64,000 bases of DNA from NCBI RefSeq assembly GCF_038070005.1, contig NZ_JBBPCO010000015.1:1-64000 (forward strand), in the 5' to 3' direction. The notes under the pieces are model-generated. The model ran no database searches. It saw only the letters and a program-made list of their open reading frames with translations, and had not been told where the DNA came from. Source of the DNA: Thermithiobacillus plumbiphilus (GTDB lineage: Bacteria > Pseudomonadota > Gammaproteobacteria > Acidithiobacillales > Thermithiobacillaceae). Below, piece after piece: positions 26,467 to 34,883 of the stretch. The stretch's first letter is position 1. Each line of letters begins with the position of its first letter. The position numbers and the translations under genes were made by a program.

Positions 26467-26547
26467 ATGCTTTACATCATCGGTTGGTTGCTTGGCGTAC
26501 CTATCAGTCTGCTGATCCTGTTCTGGCTGTTTTCTAAGCTGTTCTAA
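26467..26547 (+). CDS. tiny hydrophobic membrane peptide
   Basis: A 26-residue ORF (starts MLYIIGWLLGVPISLLILFW, ends SKLF) that is almost entirely one transmembrane helix. It has a strong ribosome site (GAGGAG, 6-nt spacing) and sits between two genes of the stress cluster with its own spacing. A second tiny membrane protein follows at 27517. The strong ribosome site and helix argue for a real single-pass inner-membrane microprotein; function unknown. Confidence 0.6.
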   Translation: MLYIIGWLLGVPISLLILFWLFSKLF

Positions 26548-26588
26548 GAATCACAACGATCCAAAGAATCATAACAAGGAGATCTGCC

Positions 26589-27503
26589 ATGAGTGTGATT
26601 ACCGAAGACGTGCTGGCCGAGGAGCGACAGCCAGCTCAGATCAGCTGGGGAGCAATCTTTGCGGGACTGGTGTTCACCTTTGCCCTAGCCTGGCTGCTGA
26701 ACATGCTGGGATCTGCCCTGGGCTTCAGCATCGTTGGCGCCAGTGATGGCAATGTGTCCGGCAAGGGACTGGCCTATGGCGCGGCCTTCTGGATTTTCGT
26801 GAGCTGGATTGCCTCGATGTTTCTGGGGGGGCTCCTGGCAGGACGTCTGGCAGGCAAGCCCGAGAAGGCGGTGGGTATGCTGCATGGCGTGACGCTCTGG
26901 GGCGTGGTGACGCTGGCTGTGCTGGTACTGGGCAGCATGGGCCTGAGCAACCTGCTGCAGACCGGTCAGAACCTGATCAGTGGCGCGGCCGGCATGGGCG
27001 CGCAAGCGGCTGGTGGCGCGTCAGGCGGCGCGGCACAGAATCCCGTGGTGTCGCAGATGGCTGGCACGGCTCAGAGCGAGATGACACAGCGCTTGAGTCA
27101 GGCCCTGGCGCAGGCGGCCGATCAGGCGGGCCCGAATGGCCAGGTGAGCCCGGCCGAGGTGCGCCGTGCCCTGGGACAGCTTGACCAGCAGACCCTGGGC
27201 GCGATTGGCTCGGACCTGGTGCGCGGGGATACCCAGGCCGCCAAGCAGACGCTCGCCGCGAATACCACGCTGGACCGGGCGCAGGTGAACCAGATCATCG
27301 ATGGGGCCGCGGTGCAGATGCGTCAGCAGGGCAGTGAGTTGCGCACGGATGCGCGCCAGGCGGTGGACAAGGCTTCCGAAGCCACGTCTGCGGTGCTCTG
27401 GGTGGTCTTCGGCAGTAGTGCCATTGGTCTTTTGATGGCCATTCTGGGCGGCTGGATGGGTGCCTCGACCATCGCCCGGATCTATAACTACCGGCTCTAT
27501 TGA
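26589..27503 (+). CDS. multi-pass membrane protein with central soluble helical region
   Basis: A 304-residue inner-membrane protein of unknown function. There are three hydrophobic helices in the N-terminal part (about 18-40, 62-85 and 98-122) and one at the C-terminus (about 268-293, Gly-rich). In between, residues 125-255 are an Ala/Gln-rich soluble helical region (MAGTAQSEMTQRLSQALAQA, later VNQIIDGAAVQMRQQG). The N-terminal layout (ISWGAIFAGLVFTFALAWLLN) is a recurrent pattern in membrane proteins of stress clusters in soil bacteria. AAGGAG precedes the ATG. It is followed 13 bp later by a 44-residue membrane protein, probably its partner or co-expressed. Confidence 0.7.
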   Translation: MSVITEDVLAEERQPAQISWGAIFAGLVFTFALAWLLNMLGSALGFSIVGASDGNVSGKGLAYGAAFWIFVSWIASMFLGGLLAGRLAGKPEKAVGMLHGVTLWGVVTLAVLVLGSMGLSNLLQTGQNLISGAAGMGAQAAGGASGGAAQNPVVSQMAGTAQSEMTQRLSQALAQAADQAGPNGQVSPAEVRRALGQLDQQTLGAIGSDLVRGDTQAAKQTLAANTTLDRAQVNQIIDGAAVQMRQQGSELRTDARQAVDKASEATSAVLWVVFGSSAIGLLMAILGGWMGASTIARIYNYRLY

Positions 27504-27516
27504 GAAGGAGAACATC

Positions 27517-27651
27517 ATGACTTACGGACTGGTGGGATTGGTCATCGCGGTGTTGCTGGCGGCCCTGCTGCTCAAGAGTGTCTATGTGGGCGGGCTCGGC
27601 GGCATCGTATTGCTGGTATTGCTGGTGCTGTTGTTGACGGGGCGTCTCTGA
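27517..27651 (+). CDS. small hydrophobic protein (DUF3309-like)
   Basis: A 44-residue protein with two hydrophobic helices separated by a Gly-rich turn (MTYGLVGLVIAVLLAALLL, then a GGLGG turn). Its pattern resembles the short DUF3309/YqaE-type stress membrane proteins, but the match is only by shape. AAGGAG lies at the correct distance and the gene follows the 304-residue membrane protein by 13 bp, so the two are co-transcribed. Confidence 0.65.
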   Translation: MTYGLVGLVIAVLLAALLLKSVYVGGLGGIVLLVLLVLLLTGRL

Positions 27652-27708
27652 AATCTCGTCGGGCCGGGCTGCTTGCGCCGGCCTGTCTTGCTTTGACCAG
27701 GAGGGAAC

Positions 27709-28575
27709 ATGTCTCAGGAACAAGCGCATCCCGCCGGACAGCCGGCCCAGCAGCAGGAACCGCCGGGACATGAGTCGGAGATGCAGCCGCGGCCGCAATC
27801 CGATGATCCGGGCTATCGCGGCAGCGGCAAGCTGGCGGGCAAGGTAGGGCTGATCACGGGCGGTGACAGTGGCATTGGCCGCGCGGTTGCCATCGCCTTT
27901 GCCAAGGAGGGCGCAGATGTCGCCATCGTTTACCTGGAGGAGGACAAGGACGCCGAGGAGACCCGCCGCCTGGTACAGGAGAAGGGTCGGCGTTGCGCGC
28001 TGATCAAGGGCGACGTCGGCGACGAGAATTTCTGTCGCCAGGCAGTCGAGCAGACGGTCCAGACGCTCGGACGTCTGGACGTGCTGGTCAACAATGCCGC
28101 CGAGCAGCACCCGAAAAAAAGCCTGGAGGAGATCAGTGCCGAACAACTGGAACGCACCTTCCGCACCAACATCTTTGGCATGTTCTTCATGACCAAGGCC
28201 GCCCTGCCTCATCTGAAGGAAGGGGCTTCCATCATCAACACGACCTCGGTGACCGCCTACAAGGGCAGCCCGGAACTGCTGGACTACTCCTCGACCAAGG
28301 GCGCAATCGTGGCCTTTACCCGCTCGCTGTCGATGAACCTGGCCGAGAAGGGCATTCGGGTGAATGGTGTGGCGCCGGGCCCGATCTGGACGCCGCTGAT
28401 TCCGTCCACCTTCCCCGGAGAAAAGGTGGAGAGTTTTGGCAAGAACGTGCCGCTGGGGCGTGCCGGCCAACCCGACGAGGTGGCACCGAGCTATGTGTTC
28501 CTGGCTTCGGCGGATGCTTCCTATATGTCAGGGCAGGTGCTGCATCCCAATGGCGGCACGGTGGTGAATGGGTGA
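27709..28575 (+). CDS. short-chain dehydrogenase/reductase (YghA/YhdF-like)
   Basis: A 288-residue oxidoreductase of the classical SDR group that carries an N-terminal disordered extension (1-40, Pro/Gln-rich), as in E. coli YghA and Bacillus YhdF. The cofactor motif is TGGDSGIG (about 50-57), with NNAAEQ, catalytic Ser in NTTSVTAYKGS, and Y(x)3K in LDYSSTKGAI. The substrate is unknown. Such SDRs are regularly found in desiccation or general-stress clusters beside DUF4142 and BON genes, as here. Confidence 0.88.
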   Translation: MSQEQAHPAGQPAQQQEPPGHESEMQPRPQSDDPGYRGSGKLAGKVGLITGGDSGIGRAVAIAFAKEGADVAIVYLEEDKDAEETRRLVQEKGRRCALIKGDVGDENFCRQAVEQTVQTLGRLDVLVNNAAEQHPKKSLEEISAEQLERTFRTNIFGMFFMTKAALPHLKEGASIINTTSVTAYKGSPELLDYSSTKGAIVAFTRSLSMNLAEKGIRVNGVAPGPIWTPLIPSTFPGEKVESFGKNVPLGRAGQPDEVAPSYVFLASADASYMSGQVLHPNGGTVVNG

Positions 28576-28605
28576 AAACCGCAGTCACTGCCAAGGAGAA
28601 AAGTC

Positions 28606-29349
28606 ATGATGCACGACAAGACACTGAAATTTGCACTCCTGGGCGCGACGGCTGTCGGCCTGCTCGCGCTGGCCCCGCTCAGTTTCGCCAAGGATGTGGA
28701 ATTCGTGAAGAAGGCCGCACAGGGCAATTTGATGGAGGTACAGGTGGGCGGGATGGCCCAGGAAAAGGCTGCCAGCGACGAGGTCAAGGACTTCGGAAGG
28801 CGCATGGTGGCGGATCACAGCAAGGCCAATGATCAGCTCAAGCCCATTGCGGAAAAGCTCAAGGTCAACTGGCCGAATGCGCTGAATGCCGAAGGCAAAC
28901 AGATGCATGCGGAGCTGGAGAAGCTGCAGGGCGCGGAGTTCGACCGCAAGTATGTGGACGAGATGGTGAAGGACCACAAGAAGGATGTGGAGAAATACGA
29001 AAAGGCCCAGGTGAATGTCAAGGACAAGAACCTGCGGGAGTATGTCAACAAGACCCTGCCGATTCTGCAGGAGCACCTGATGATGGCGAAAAGCCTGAAG
29101 GCGAACATGTCCGGCCAGGGTACGGGATCGGGTAGTGCCGCCGGTAGCAGTGCTGGTGAAGGGGCGAGCACGCCGCCGTCCAGCATGGGGCTGGGCACGC
29201 CGCCGGCGGATGCCGCCACCACGCCTGATCAGGGCGCCAGCGGCAGTGGTACGGCGGGTGGCATGGGCAGCGGCGCGACTTCCGGTGATGCCAGCATGAT
29301 CACGCCGCCGGAGACGGAAAAAAAGAAAAGCTACGACAAGATGGAGTGA
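28606..29349 (+). CDS. exported DUF4142-domain protein with Gly/Ser-rich tail
   Basis: A 247-residue periplasmic protein. A signal peptide (1-28, LSFAK) is followed by a helical ferritin-like DUF4142 domain (about 30-165; FVKKAAQGNLMEVQVGGMAQ, FGRRMVADHSKANDQL, LPILQEHLMMAKSL). Residues 168-235 are a low-complexity Gly/Ser/Ala/Thr tail, ending in a charged KKKSYDKME. DUF4142 proteins are stress-associated periplasmic helical bundles of unknown activity. The tail is similar in style to the exported protein at 64-822. Confidence 0.87.
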   Translation: MMHDKTLKFALLGATAVGLLALAPLSFAKDVEFVKKAAQGNLMEVQVGGMAQEKAASDEVKDFGRRMVADHSKANDQLKPIAEKLKVNWPNALNAEGKQMHAELEKLQGAEFDRKYVDEMVKDHKKDVEKYEKAQVNVKDKNLREYVNKTLPILQEHLMMAKSLKANMSGQGTGSGSAAGSSAGEGASTPPSSMGLGTPPADAATTPDQGASGSGTAGGMGSGATSGDASMITPPETEKKKSYDKME

Positions 29350-29424
29350 GCGGGCGAGGTGCTGCGGCGGAGCAATGATCAGTGGCCAGCCTGGTTCAGG
29401 CTGGCCTTGAATATGGAGGCGAAT

Positions 29425-29718
29425 ATGAGTGCGGAAAGCAGGACCACCACAAACCATGAAGAAATCCGCAAGTGGGCCGAGTCCCGGGGCGGTCATCCGG
29501 CGCGGGTACGCGGCACTGGCAGTAAACCGGAGGAAGATCCCGGATTGCTGCGCATCGATTTTCCGGGGTACAGCGGCAAGGACTCGCTGGAGGAGATTTC
29601 CTGGGATGAGTTTTTCGACAAGTTCGAGGAAAACAAGCTGGCCTTGCTGTATCAGGACAAGACTGCCAAGGGCGAGGACAGTCGCTTCAACAAGCTGGTC
29701 AGCCGTGACAAGCATTGA
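29425..29718 (+). CDS. small conserved stress-cluster protein
   Basis: A 97-residue soluble protein. Its sequence (NHEEIRKWAESRGGHPARV, then LRIDFPGYSGKDSLEEISWD and FNKLVSR) matches a recurrent family of about 90-100-residue proteins that are often named as 1,4-alpha-glucan branching-like only by annotation transfer. Their real function is not known. A GGAGG ribosome site sits before the ATG at 29425; the frame extends upstream but without a better start. Confidence 0.75.
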   Translation: MSAESRTTTNHEEIRKWAESRGGHPARVRGTGSKPEEDPGLLRIDFPGYSGKDSLEEISWDEFFDKFEENKLALLYQDKTAKGEDSRFNKLVSRDKH

Positions 29719-29740
29719 TGGGGCTCGCACTGGGGGCTTC

Positions 29741-31333
29741 ATGAAAGATTTCAGGCGTTTTGCCTCGCTGCTGGGAGGGGCCTTGCTGCTGGCGGGTGCG
29801 AGTGTGGCGCTGGCTGCCAGTGGTGCGACCGGCACGGTGACCATTCTGCATACCAATGACTCGCATGGCCGCTATCTGTCCTTTCCGGTGGCGCCAGGCA
29901 ACGCCACGGCCCAGACCGGCGATCCCGGCCGCAGCCCCCAGAGCTTCCCGCATCAGGGCGAGGTCAATGGCTTTGCCCGGCTGGCGAGCGCCATCGAGTC
30001 GATCCGGCGCGAGCGGGGCGCCGACAATGTCCTGCTGTTGCATGGTGGGGACACCTTCAGCGACGACCTGCTGGGAAATATTACCAAGGGCGAGGCGACC
30101 ATCCGCCTGATGAATGCCGTGGGCTATCAGTACATGGCGCTGGGCAATCACGATTTCGATTATGGGGCGGAACAGACCCGCAAGTTGCAGGAACTGGCTA
30201 GCTTCCCCATGCGCGGCGCCAATGTCATCGACAAGGCCAGTGGCAAGCCATTCCTGGGTGAGCCGGTGCAGGTGTTCAAAATCGGTGGGCTGAAAGTGGG
30301 CGTGCTGGCGCTGGGGTATCACAACACCGCGCAGACCGGCAGTCCGAAAAACACCGAGTCGCTCCGCTTTGAGAGCGGCATCGAGGCCGCCAGGCGCTAT
30401 GTGCCGGTGTTGCGCAGGAAAGCGGACTTGGTGGTGGTGCTCTCGCATCAGGGCTCGAAGGTGGACCGCCTGCTGGCGCGCAAGGTGCCGGGGATCGACA
30501 TCATCGTCGGGGCCCATTCCCATGATTTCATCGAGCCCCCCGAGCGGACCGGCAATACCTGGATGGTGCAGGCACTGTCGGACTCGGCGGTACTCGGTGA
30601 ACTGCGTGTTGCGATGGAAAAGGGCCGGATCAGCTCGGTGCAGGGCCAGGGTCATGTACTCTGGAGCGATCAATACCCGCCCGATCCGGCCATCGAGAAA
30701 CTGGTCAGGCAAATGCGCGAGCCGCATGAAGCCGAACTGGAGGCGGTGATCGGTCAGGCGGCGGAGCGCATCGGCAGGCAGTATAAATCCGAAAGTCCCT
30801 TCGATCATCTGGCCGGGGAAATGATGATGCGTCATGCCAAGGCAGAGGTCGCCTTCCTGCCGGGGGTGGGCTATGGCGTTTCGCTGATGCCCGGCCCGAT
30901 CCGCCGCGAGCAGCTCTACACCCTGCTGCCGCATCCTTCCAGGCTGGTGACCATGCGGCTGACCGGCGCGCAGATCCAGGAGATCCTGGAACAAAGTGCC
31001 ACCAATCAGAAGCCCGATGATCCCATGGATGCGGTGGGCGGCCTGATCCAGACCGCCGGCCTGCGCTGGACCGTGGACCTGAGCCGACCCAGCGGGCAAC
31101 GCATCCGCGATGTGGCGGTGGGCGATTCGCCACTGGACCCGGAACGCAGCTATCGCGTGGTGACCCATAGCGGCATGCTGGCCGGCATCCACCGCTATGA
31201 AACCTTTGCCGACGGCGCCGACATCCGCAAAGCGGAAGAGACCGTGACGGAAGTGGTGGAAAAAGGCTTCAGGCAGGCAGGTCCACTGCGGCCGAAGGTT
31301 GGATACGTGACATTGATCAAAGCCGAAGAGTAG
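29741..31333 (+). CDS. periplasmic bifunctional metallophosphatase/5'-nucleotidase (UshA-like)
   Basis: A 530-residue exported enzyme with a signal peptide (1-25, VALAAS). The N-terminal calcineurin-like metallophosphoesterase domain has all motifs: HTNDSHGR, HGGDTFSDDLLG, ALGNHDFDYG, LSHQGSK and GAHSHDF. The C-terminal 5'-nucleotidase substrate domain (about 335-510) includes FLPGVGYGVSL and the family-like YRVVTHSGMLAGI. It hydrolyses nucleotides or nucleotide sugars in the periplasm. The ATG at 29741 starts the signal peptide; its ribosome site is a G-run only. Confidence 0.9.
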   Translation: MKDFRRFASLLGGALLLAGASVALAASGATGTVTILHTNDSHGRYLSFPVAPGNATAQTGDPGRSPQSFPHQGEVNGFARLASAIESIRRERGADNVLLLHGGDTFSDDLLGNITKGEATIRLMNAVGYQYMALGNHDFDYGAEQTRKLQELASFPMRGANVIDKASGKPFLGEPVQVFKIGGLKVGVLALGYHNTAQTGSPKNTESLRFESGIEAARRYVPVLRRKADLVVVLSHQGSKVDRLLARKVPGIDIIVGAHSHDFIEPPERTGNTWMVQALSDSAVLGELRVAMEKGRISSVQGQGHVLWSDQYPPDPAIEKLVRQMREPHEAELEAVIGQAAERIGRQYKSESPFDHLAGEMMMRHAKAEVAFLPGVGYGVSLMPGPIRREQLYTLLPHPSRLVTMRLTGAQIQEILEQSATNQKPDDPMDAVGGLIQTAGLRWTVDLSRPSGQRIRDVAVGDSPLDPERSYRVVTHSGMLAGIHRYETFADGADIRKAEETVTEVVEKGFRQAGPLRPKVGYVTLIKAEE

Positions 31334-31400
31334 CTGTCCAAATCTTACTGGAACATCTTCAGGGAATGAGATTTCCCTGCATAAACATAAGGAGGTCGAT

Positions 31401-32039
31401 ATGGCGAATGACCAGTCCCGGAAAGGATATGGCTGGCAGGATACCCCGGGAGAAATGACGCAGCGTGGTCAGCATCATCCCGACATGCAAAGGCCGGAGG
31501 TCACGCCCGGCAATTACGACGAGCGTTCGGTCAAGCCCTGGCGCGATCCGCAGGCAAGAAGCCATGCGCCACGCGAAGTCAGGAATGCCCATGACGAGCA
31601 GCATGACTATGATCCGGACAATATCGAGTTCATTCCGAGTTCCTATGGCGGGCGCTTCGAGCGCCGTGACCTGATGTATGCCCGGGATGCCCAGCCGGGT
31701 GGCCACGGCATGGATACCCACCGCTCCTGGAACAGTTGGGAGCGCAACCCGCCCGGCATTGCCGAACGCCAGATTCCGGCAAGAGGCGGGTATCGTGGCA
31801 AGGGGCCGAAAGGCTATCAACCCTCCGACGCACGTCTGAAGGAAAGGCTGGATGAAGCCTTTTACGATGACGACATGCTGGATGCCAGCGACATCGAGAT
31901 TCAGGTCAAGGATGGCGAAGTGACGCTGCAGGGCGCCGTGGAAAGCCGGGAAGACCGCCAGCGCGCCGAGTGGCTGGTGTCCCGGGTGGCGGGCGAACAT
32001 ACCCACATCCACAACAGCCTGCGTATCCAGAGCCACTGA
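31401..32039 (+). CDS. BON-domain protein with disordered N-terminus
   Basis: A 212-residue protein. Residues 1-140 are polar, rich in Pro, Gln, Arg and His, and probably disordered (YGWQDTPGEMTQRGQHHPD). Residues 142-210 form one BON domain (LKERLDEAFYDDDMLDASDI, VKDGEVTLQGAVESREDRQRAE, IHNSLRIQSH). BON domains bind phospholipid surfaces and typify OsmY-like stress proteins, but no signal peptide is seen. A very strong ribosome site (AAGGAGG) suggests high expression. Confidence 0.85.
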   Translation: MANDQSRKGYGWQDTPGEMTQRGQHHPDMQRPEVTPGNYDERSVKPWRDPQARSHAPREVRNAHDEQHDYDPDNIEFIPSSYGGRFERRDLMYARDAQPGGHGMDTHRSWNSWERNPPGIAERQIPARGGYRGKGPKGYQPSDARLKERLDEAFYDDDMLDASDIEIQVKDGEVTLQGAVESREDRQRAEWLVSRVAGEHTHIHNSLRIQSH

Positions 32040-32093
32040 AGGGAATTCGAGCCAGCCGGATCGCTGTGCCGGCTGGCGTCATGGAGAAGCGCG

Positions 32094-32336
32094 ATGACTC
32101 TGGAAAAGCAGTCCTTGACGCCGGACCTGGATAATGATGCCGCGGTCCGGCAGACGCTCGAACATTATCTGCGGGCCTTCGATGAGGCCTGGCGCCGGTG
32201 CGGCGAGTCGGGGTCGCATGGCAGTCTGATCTCCCGCGCGCAGATGGCGCATCATCTGGCGCTGGAGATGGTGAGCAGGGAATCCCGGCCTCTAGGTGGC
32301 GCGGATGATGCGCCGGATGACAATACGCCCTTCTGA
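32094..32336 (+). CDS. small acidic hypothetical protein
   Basis: An 80-residue protein of unknown function. The N-terminal half is helical (AVRQTLEHYLRAFDEAWRRC) and the C-terminus is acidic and disordered. GGAG at 7-nt spacing precedes the ATG. It lies 54 bp after the BON gene and is the last member of the stress cluster. Confidence 0.6.
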   Translation: MTLEKQSLTPDLDNDAAVRQTLEHYLRAFDEAWRRCGESGSHGSLISRAQMAHHLALEMVSRESRPLGGADDAPDDNTPF

Positions 32337-32689
32337 AAAGGTTTTTTTCGGGCCCAAGGCCCAGTATCCAGGCCGGAGTGGGTGCAATTAGTCCTATTCC
32401 GGCCTGCTTTTCTGCACCTTATCCTTCTTTCAAGCATCTAAGATGGTCTGGCGTCCAGAAGCCTGGCACGTCCAATCTCCGCGCTTGCCGCCGATCCGCA
32501 TGGTTTGAACATTGGAAGGACCATGATCCCCGTCAGTGTTCGTGCCGCGCAGGAATGACAAGGCATCAGGAGGATTCACATCATCCGAATACCCGCACTG
32601 CATCGAGCCGGACAGGTTTCACCCTTGCGCGCCGAAGACATGTCTCGTCTTTGTGCTTCTGCGAAATGGTCCTGTAAGTGGAGGAGGCA
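32337..32689 (+). other. 353-bp gap before the glycan cluster with a large hairpin
   Basis: No gene is recognised. The gap holds an imperfect terminator-like element: arms AGGCCGGA (32370-32377) and TCCGGCCT (32398-32405) around a 20-base loop that reads GTGGGTGCAATTAGTCCTAT, followed by a short T-rich run. It could end the stress-cluster transcript. The rest must hold the promoter of the glycan cluster. Candidate sigma-54 spacing was checked and does not fit. Confidence 0.4.
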
Positions 32690-33721
32690 ATGAGGCACTT
32701 CCAAAGAAGAAGAATTCTGGTAACCGGTGGGGCAGGCTTTCTGGGATCGCATCTGTGCGAACGCCTGATCAATGAGGGGCACGAAGTCCTCTGCCTGGAC
32801 AATTTCCAGACCGGCACCCGTGAAAACGTGGCGCAACTGCTGAATCACCCCTGCTTCGAGTTCATGCGTCATGACGTAACCTTTCCCCTGCATGTCGAAG
32901 TGGACGAAATCTACAATCTGGCCTGCCCGGCCTCGCCGGTGCATTATCAGAACGACCCGATCCAGACCACCAAGACCAGCGTGCTGGGTGCCATGAACAT
33001 GCTGGGCCTTGCCAAGCGCACCCGCTCCCGCGTCCTGCAAGCCTCGACCAGCGAGGTCTATGGCGATCCGCAGATGCACCCCCAGCCCGAGTCCTACCAC
33101 GGGCACGTCAACCCCAACGGCATCCGCGCCTGCTACGACGAGGGCAAGCGCTGCGCCGAGTCGCTGTTCTTCGACTATCACCGCCAGCATCAGGTCAGCA
33201 TCAAGGTCGCGCGCATCTTCAACACCTACGGGCCACGCATGCATCCCAATGATGGCCGCGTGGTGTCGAACTTCATTGTCCAGGCCCTGCGCGGCGAGCC
33301 GATCACCATCTATGGCAAGGGCGATCAGACCCGCTCCTTTTGCTATGTGGATGATCTCGTCGATGGCCTGGTGCGCCTGATGAATTCTCCCGAGGATGTG
33401 ACGGGACCGATCAATCTCGGCAACGAGGGTGAATTCACCATCCTGGAACTGGCGCAGCAGGTGCTGGAATTGACCGGCTCGCGTTCGAAGCTGGTTTTCA
33501 AGCCCCTGCCCAAGGACGATCCGCGGCAGCGCCGGCCGGACCTGACGACAGCCCGCGAGAAACTCGGCTGGGAGCCCTGCGTCAAGCTGCACGAGGGGCT
33601 GCTGAAGACCATCCTCTACTTCGACCAGCAGCTCGGCGCCCAGAAGCGGCCTGCATCCCTGCGGCCAAAGACCGTCATCCATCCGGCCGCTGAGGCCCAG
33701 TCGCTGCGCCTGAATCTCTGA
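32690..33721 (+). CDS. UDP-glucuronate decarboxylase (UDP-xylose synthase)
   Basis: A 343-residue extended SDR that converts UDP-glucuronate to UDP-xylose with NAD+. The family features are TGGAGFLG (12-19), [26 protein letters not shown], catalytic Y149 and K153 in CYDEGKR, and [22 protein letters not shown]. This stretch is diagnostic for UXS-type enzymes. The ATG at 32690 has GGAGGAGG just upstream. It heads the seven-gene sugar cluster and would supply UDP-pentose to the enzymes downstream. Confidence 0.93.
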   Translation: MRHFQRRRILVTGGAGFLGSHLCERLINEGHEVLCLDNFQTGTRENVAQLLNHPCFEFMRHDVTFPLHVEVDEIYNLACPASPVHYQNDPIQTTKTSVLGAMNMLGLAKRTRSRVLQASTSEVYGDPQMHPQPESYHGHVNPNGIRACYDEGKRCAESLFFDYHRQHQVSIKVARIFNTYGPRMHPNDGRVVSNFIVQALRGEPITIYGKGDQTRSFCYVDDLVDGLVRLMNSPEDVTGPINLGNEGEFTILELAQQVLELTGSRSKLVFKPLPKDDPRQRRPDLTTAREKLGWEPCVKLHEGLLKTILYFDQQLGAQKRPASLRPKTVIHPAAEAQSLRLNL

Positions 33722-33764
33722 GGCAGGCGCGAACACAACGAGAATTCAGATATCGGGAGGTTTC

Positions 33765-34883
33765 ATGAGCAAACTGGTGTTGATTACCGGCGGGGCAGGC
33801 TTCATTGGTTCGCATCTGGCTGATGAGTTGCTGGCGCATGGCTATCGGGTGCGCGCCCTGGACAATCTCGCGGTGCAGGTGCATGGCCCGAATGCCGGCC
33901 GGCCCGATTACCTCAGCCCCGAGGTCGATCTGCAGATTGGCGACGTGCGGGATCCGGCGGCGATGCGCAAGGCGCTGGAAGGTGTCGACGCCGTTTATCA
34001 CTTCGCGGCGGTGGTCGGGGTGGGGCAGAGCATGTACGAGATCGCCCACTACACCGATGTCAACAACATGGGTACGGCGGTGCTGCTCGAAGCCCTGATC
34101 GAGCGCCCGGTGGAGCGCCTGATCGTGGCCTCGAGCATGAGCATCTACGGCGAGGGATTGTACCGCGATCCGTCCGGCGCCGTTTCTCCTGGTGTGGAGC
34201 GCAGCCTCGAACAGCTCAAGGCCGGCGACTGGGAAGTGCGCAATGCCGCCGGCGAGGTGCTGCATCCCGTGCCCACGCCGGAGAGCAAGGCGCCTTCGCT
34301 GCCCTCGGTCTATGCGCTCTCCAAATACGATCAGGAACGCATGTGCCAGATGATCGGCCGCGCCTATGGCATCCCCACCGTCGGCCTGCGTTTTTTCAAT
34401 ATTTTCGGCACGCGTCAGGCACTATCCAATCCCTATACCGGGGTGCTGGCGATCTTCGCCTCGCGCTACCTGAACGACAAGCCGCCGATGATCAATGAGG
34501 ACGGCTTCCAGCAGCGCGACTTCGTCAGCGTCTATGACGTGGCCCGGGCCTGTCGCCTGAGCCTGGAGCTGCCCGAGGCGGCCGGCGAAGTCTTCAACAT
34601 CGCCAGCGGTCGCCAGTACACCATCCGCGAGGTGGCCGAGCGCATGGGCCGCGCGCTTGGCAAGACCCACATCGTTCCTGAGATCACCGGCAAGTACCGG
34701 GTCGGCGACATTCGCCACTGCGTGGCGGACATCAGCCTGGCCCGGGAAAAACTCGGCTACGATCCGCGGGTGCCGCTGGAAGAAGGCCTGGTGGAGCTGT
34801 CCGACTGGCTGGAAGGCCAGCAGGCGGTCGACCGGGTGGAGGAGGCGCGTGCCGAGCTGGCACTGAGAGGGCTTGCGCTATGA
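33765..34883 (+). CDS. NAD-dependent sugar-nucleotide epimerase
   Basis: A 372-residue extended SDR with TGGAGFIG (8-15), SSMSIYGEG, catalytic Y183 and K187 (YALSK) and GLRFFNIFGTRQALSNPYTG. It resembles UDP-glucose/UDP-galactose 4-epimerase or dTDP-L-rhamnose 4-epimerase-type enzymes; the longer central insert (about 130-175) favours the latter branch. It has its own ribosome site (GGGAGG) and overlaps the next gene by 4 bp (ATGA). Confidence 0.88.
   Translation: MSKLVLITGGAGFIGSHLADELLAHGYRVRALDNLAVQVHGPNAGRPDYLSPEVDLQIGDVRDPAAMRKALEGVDAVYHFAAVVGVGQSMYEIAHYTDVNNMGTAVLLEALIERPVERLIVASSMSIYGEGLYRDPSGAVSPGVERSLEQLKAGDWEVRNAAGEVLHPVPTPESKAPSLPSVYALSKYDQERMCQMIGRAYGIPTVGLRFFNIFGTRQALSNPYTGVLAIFASRYLNDKPPMINEDGFQQRDFVSVYDVARACRLSLELPEAAGEVFNIASGRQYTIREVAERMGRALGKTHIVPEITGKYRVGDIRHCVADISLAREKLGYDPRVPLEEGLVELSDWLEGQQAVDRVEEARAELALRGLAL

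Noticed and set aside
29699-31192. 497-codon minus-strand frame opposite the 5'-nucleotidase
   Set aside because: It is a shadow; the plus frame has all five metallophosphoesterase motifs.
32461-32490. Sigma-54 promoter (TGGCAC ... TTGC) before the glycan cluster
   Set aside because: The GG and GC elements are about 20 bp apart instead of 10 bp, so the spacing does not fit.
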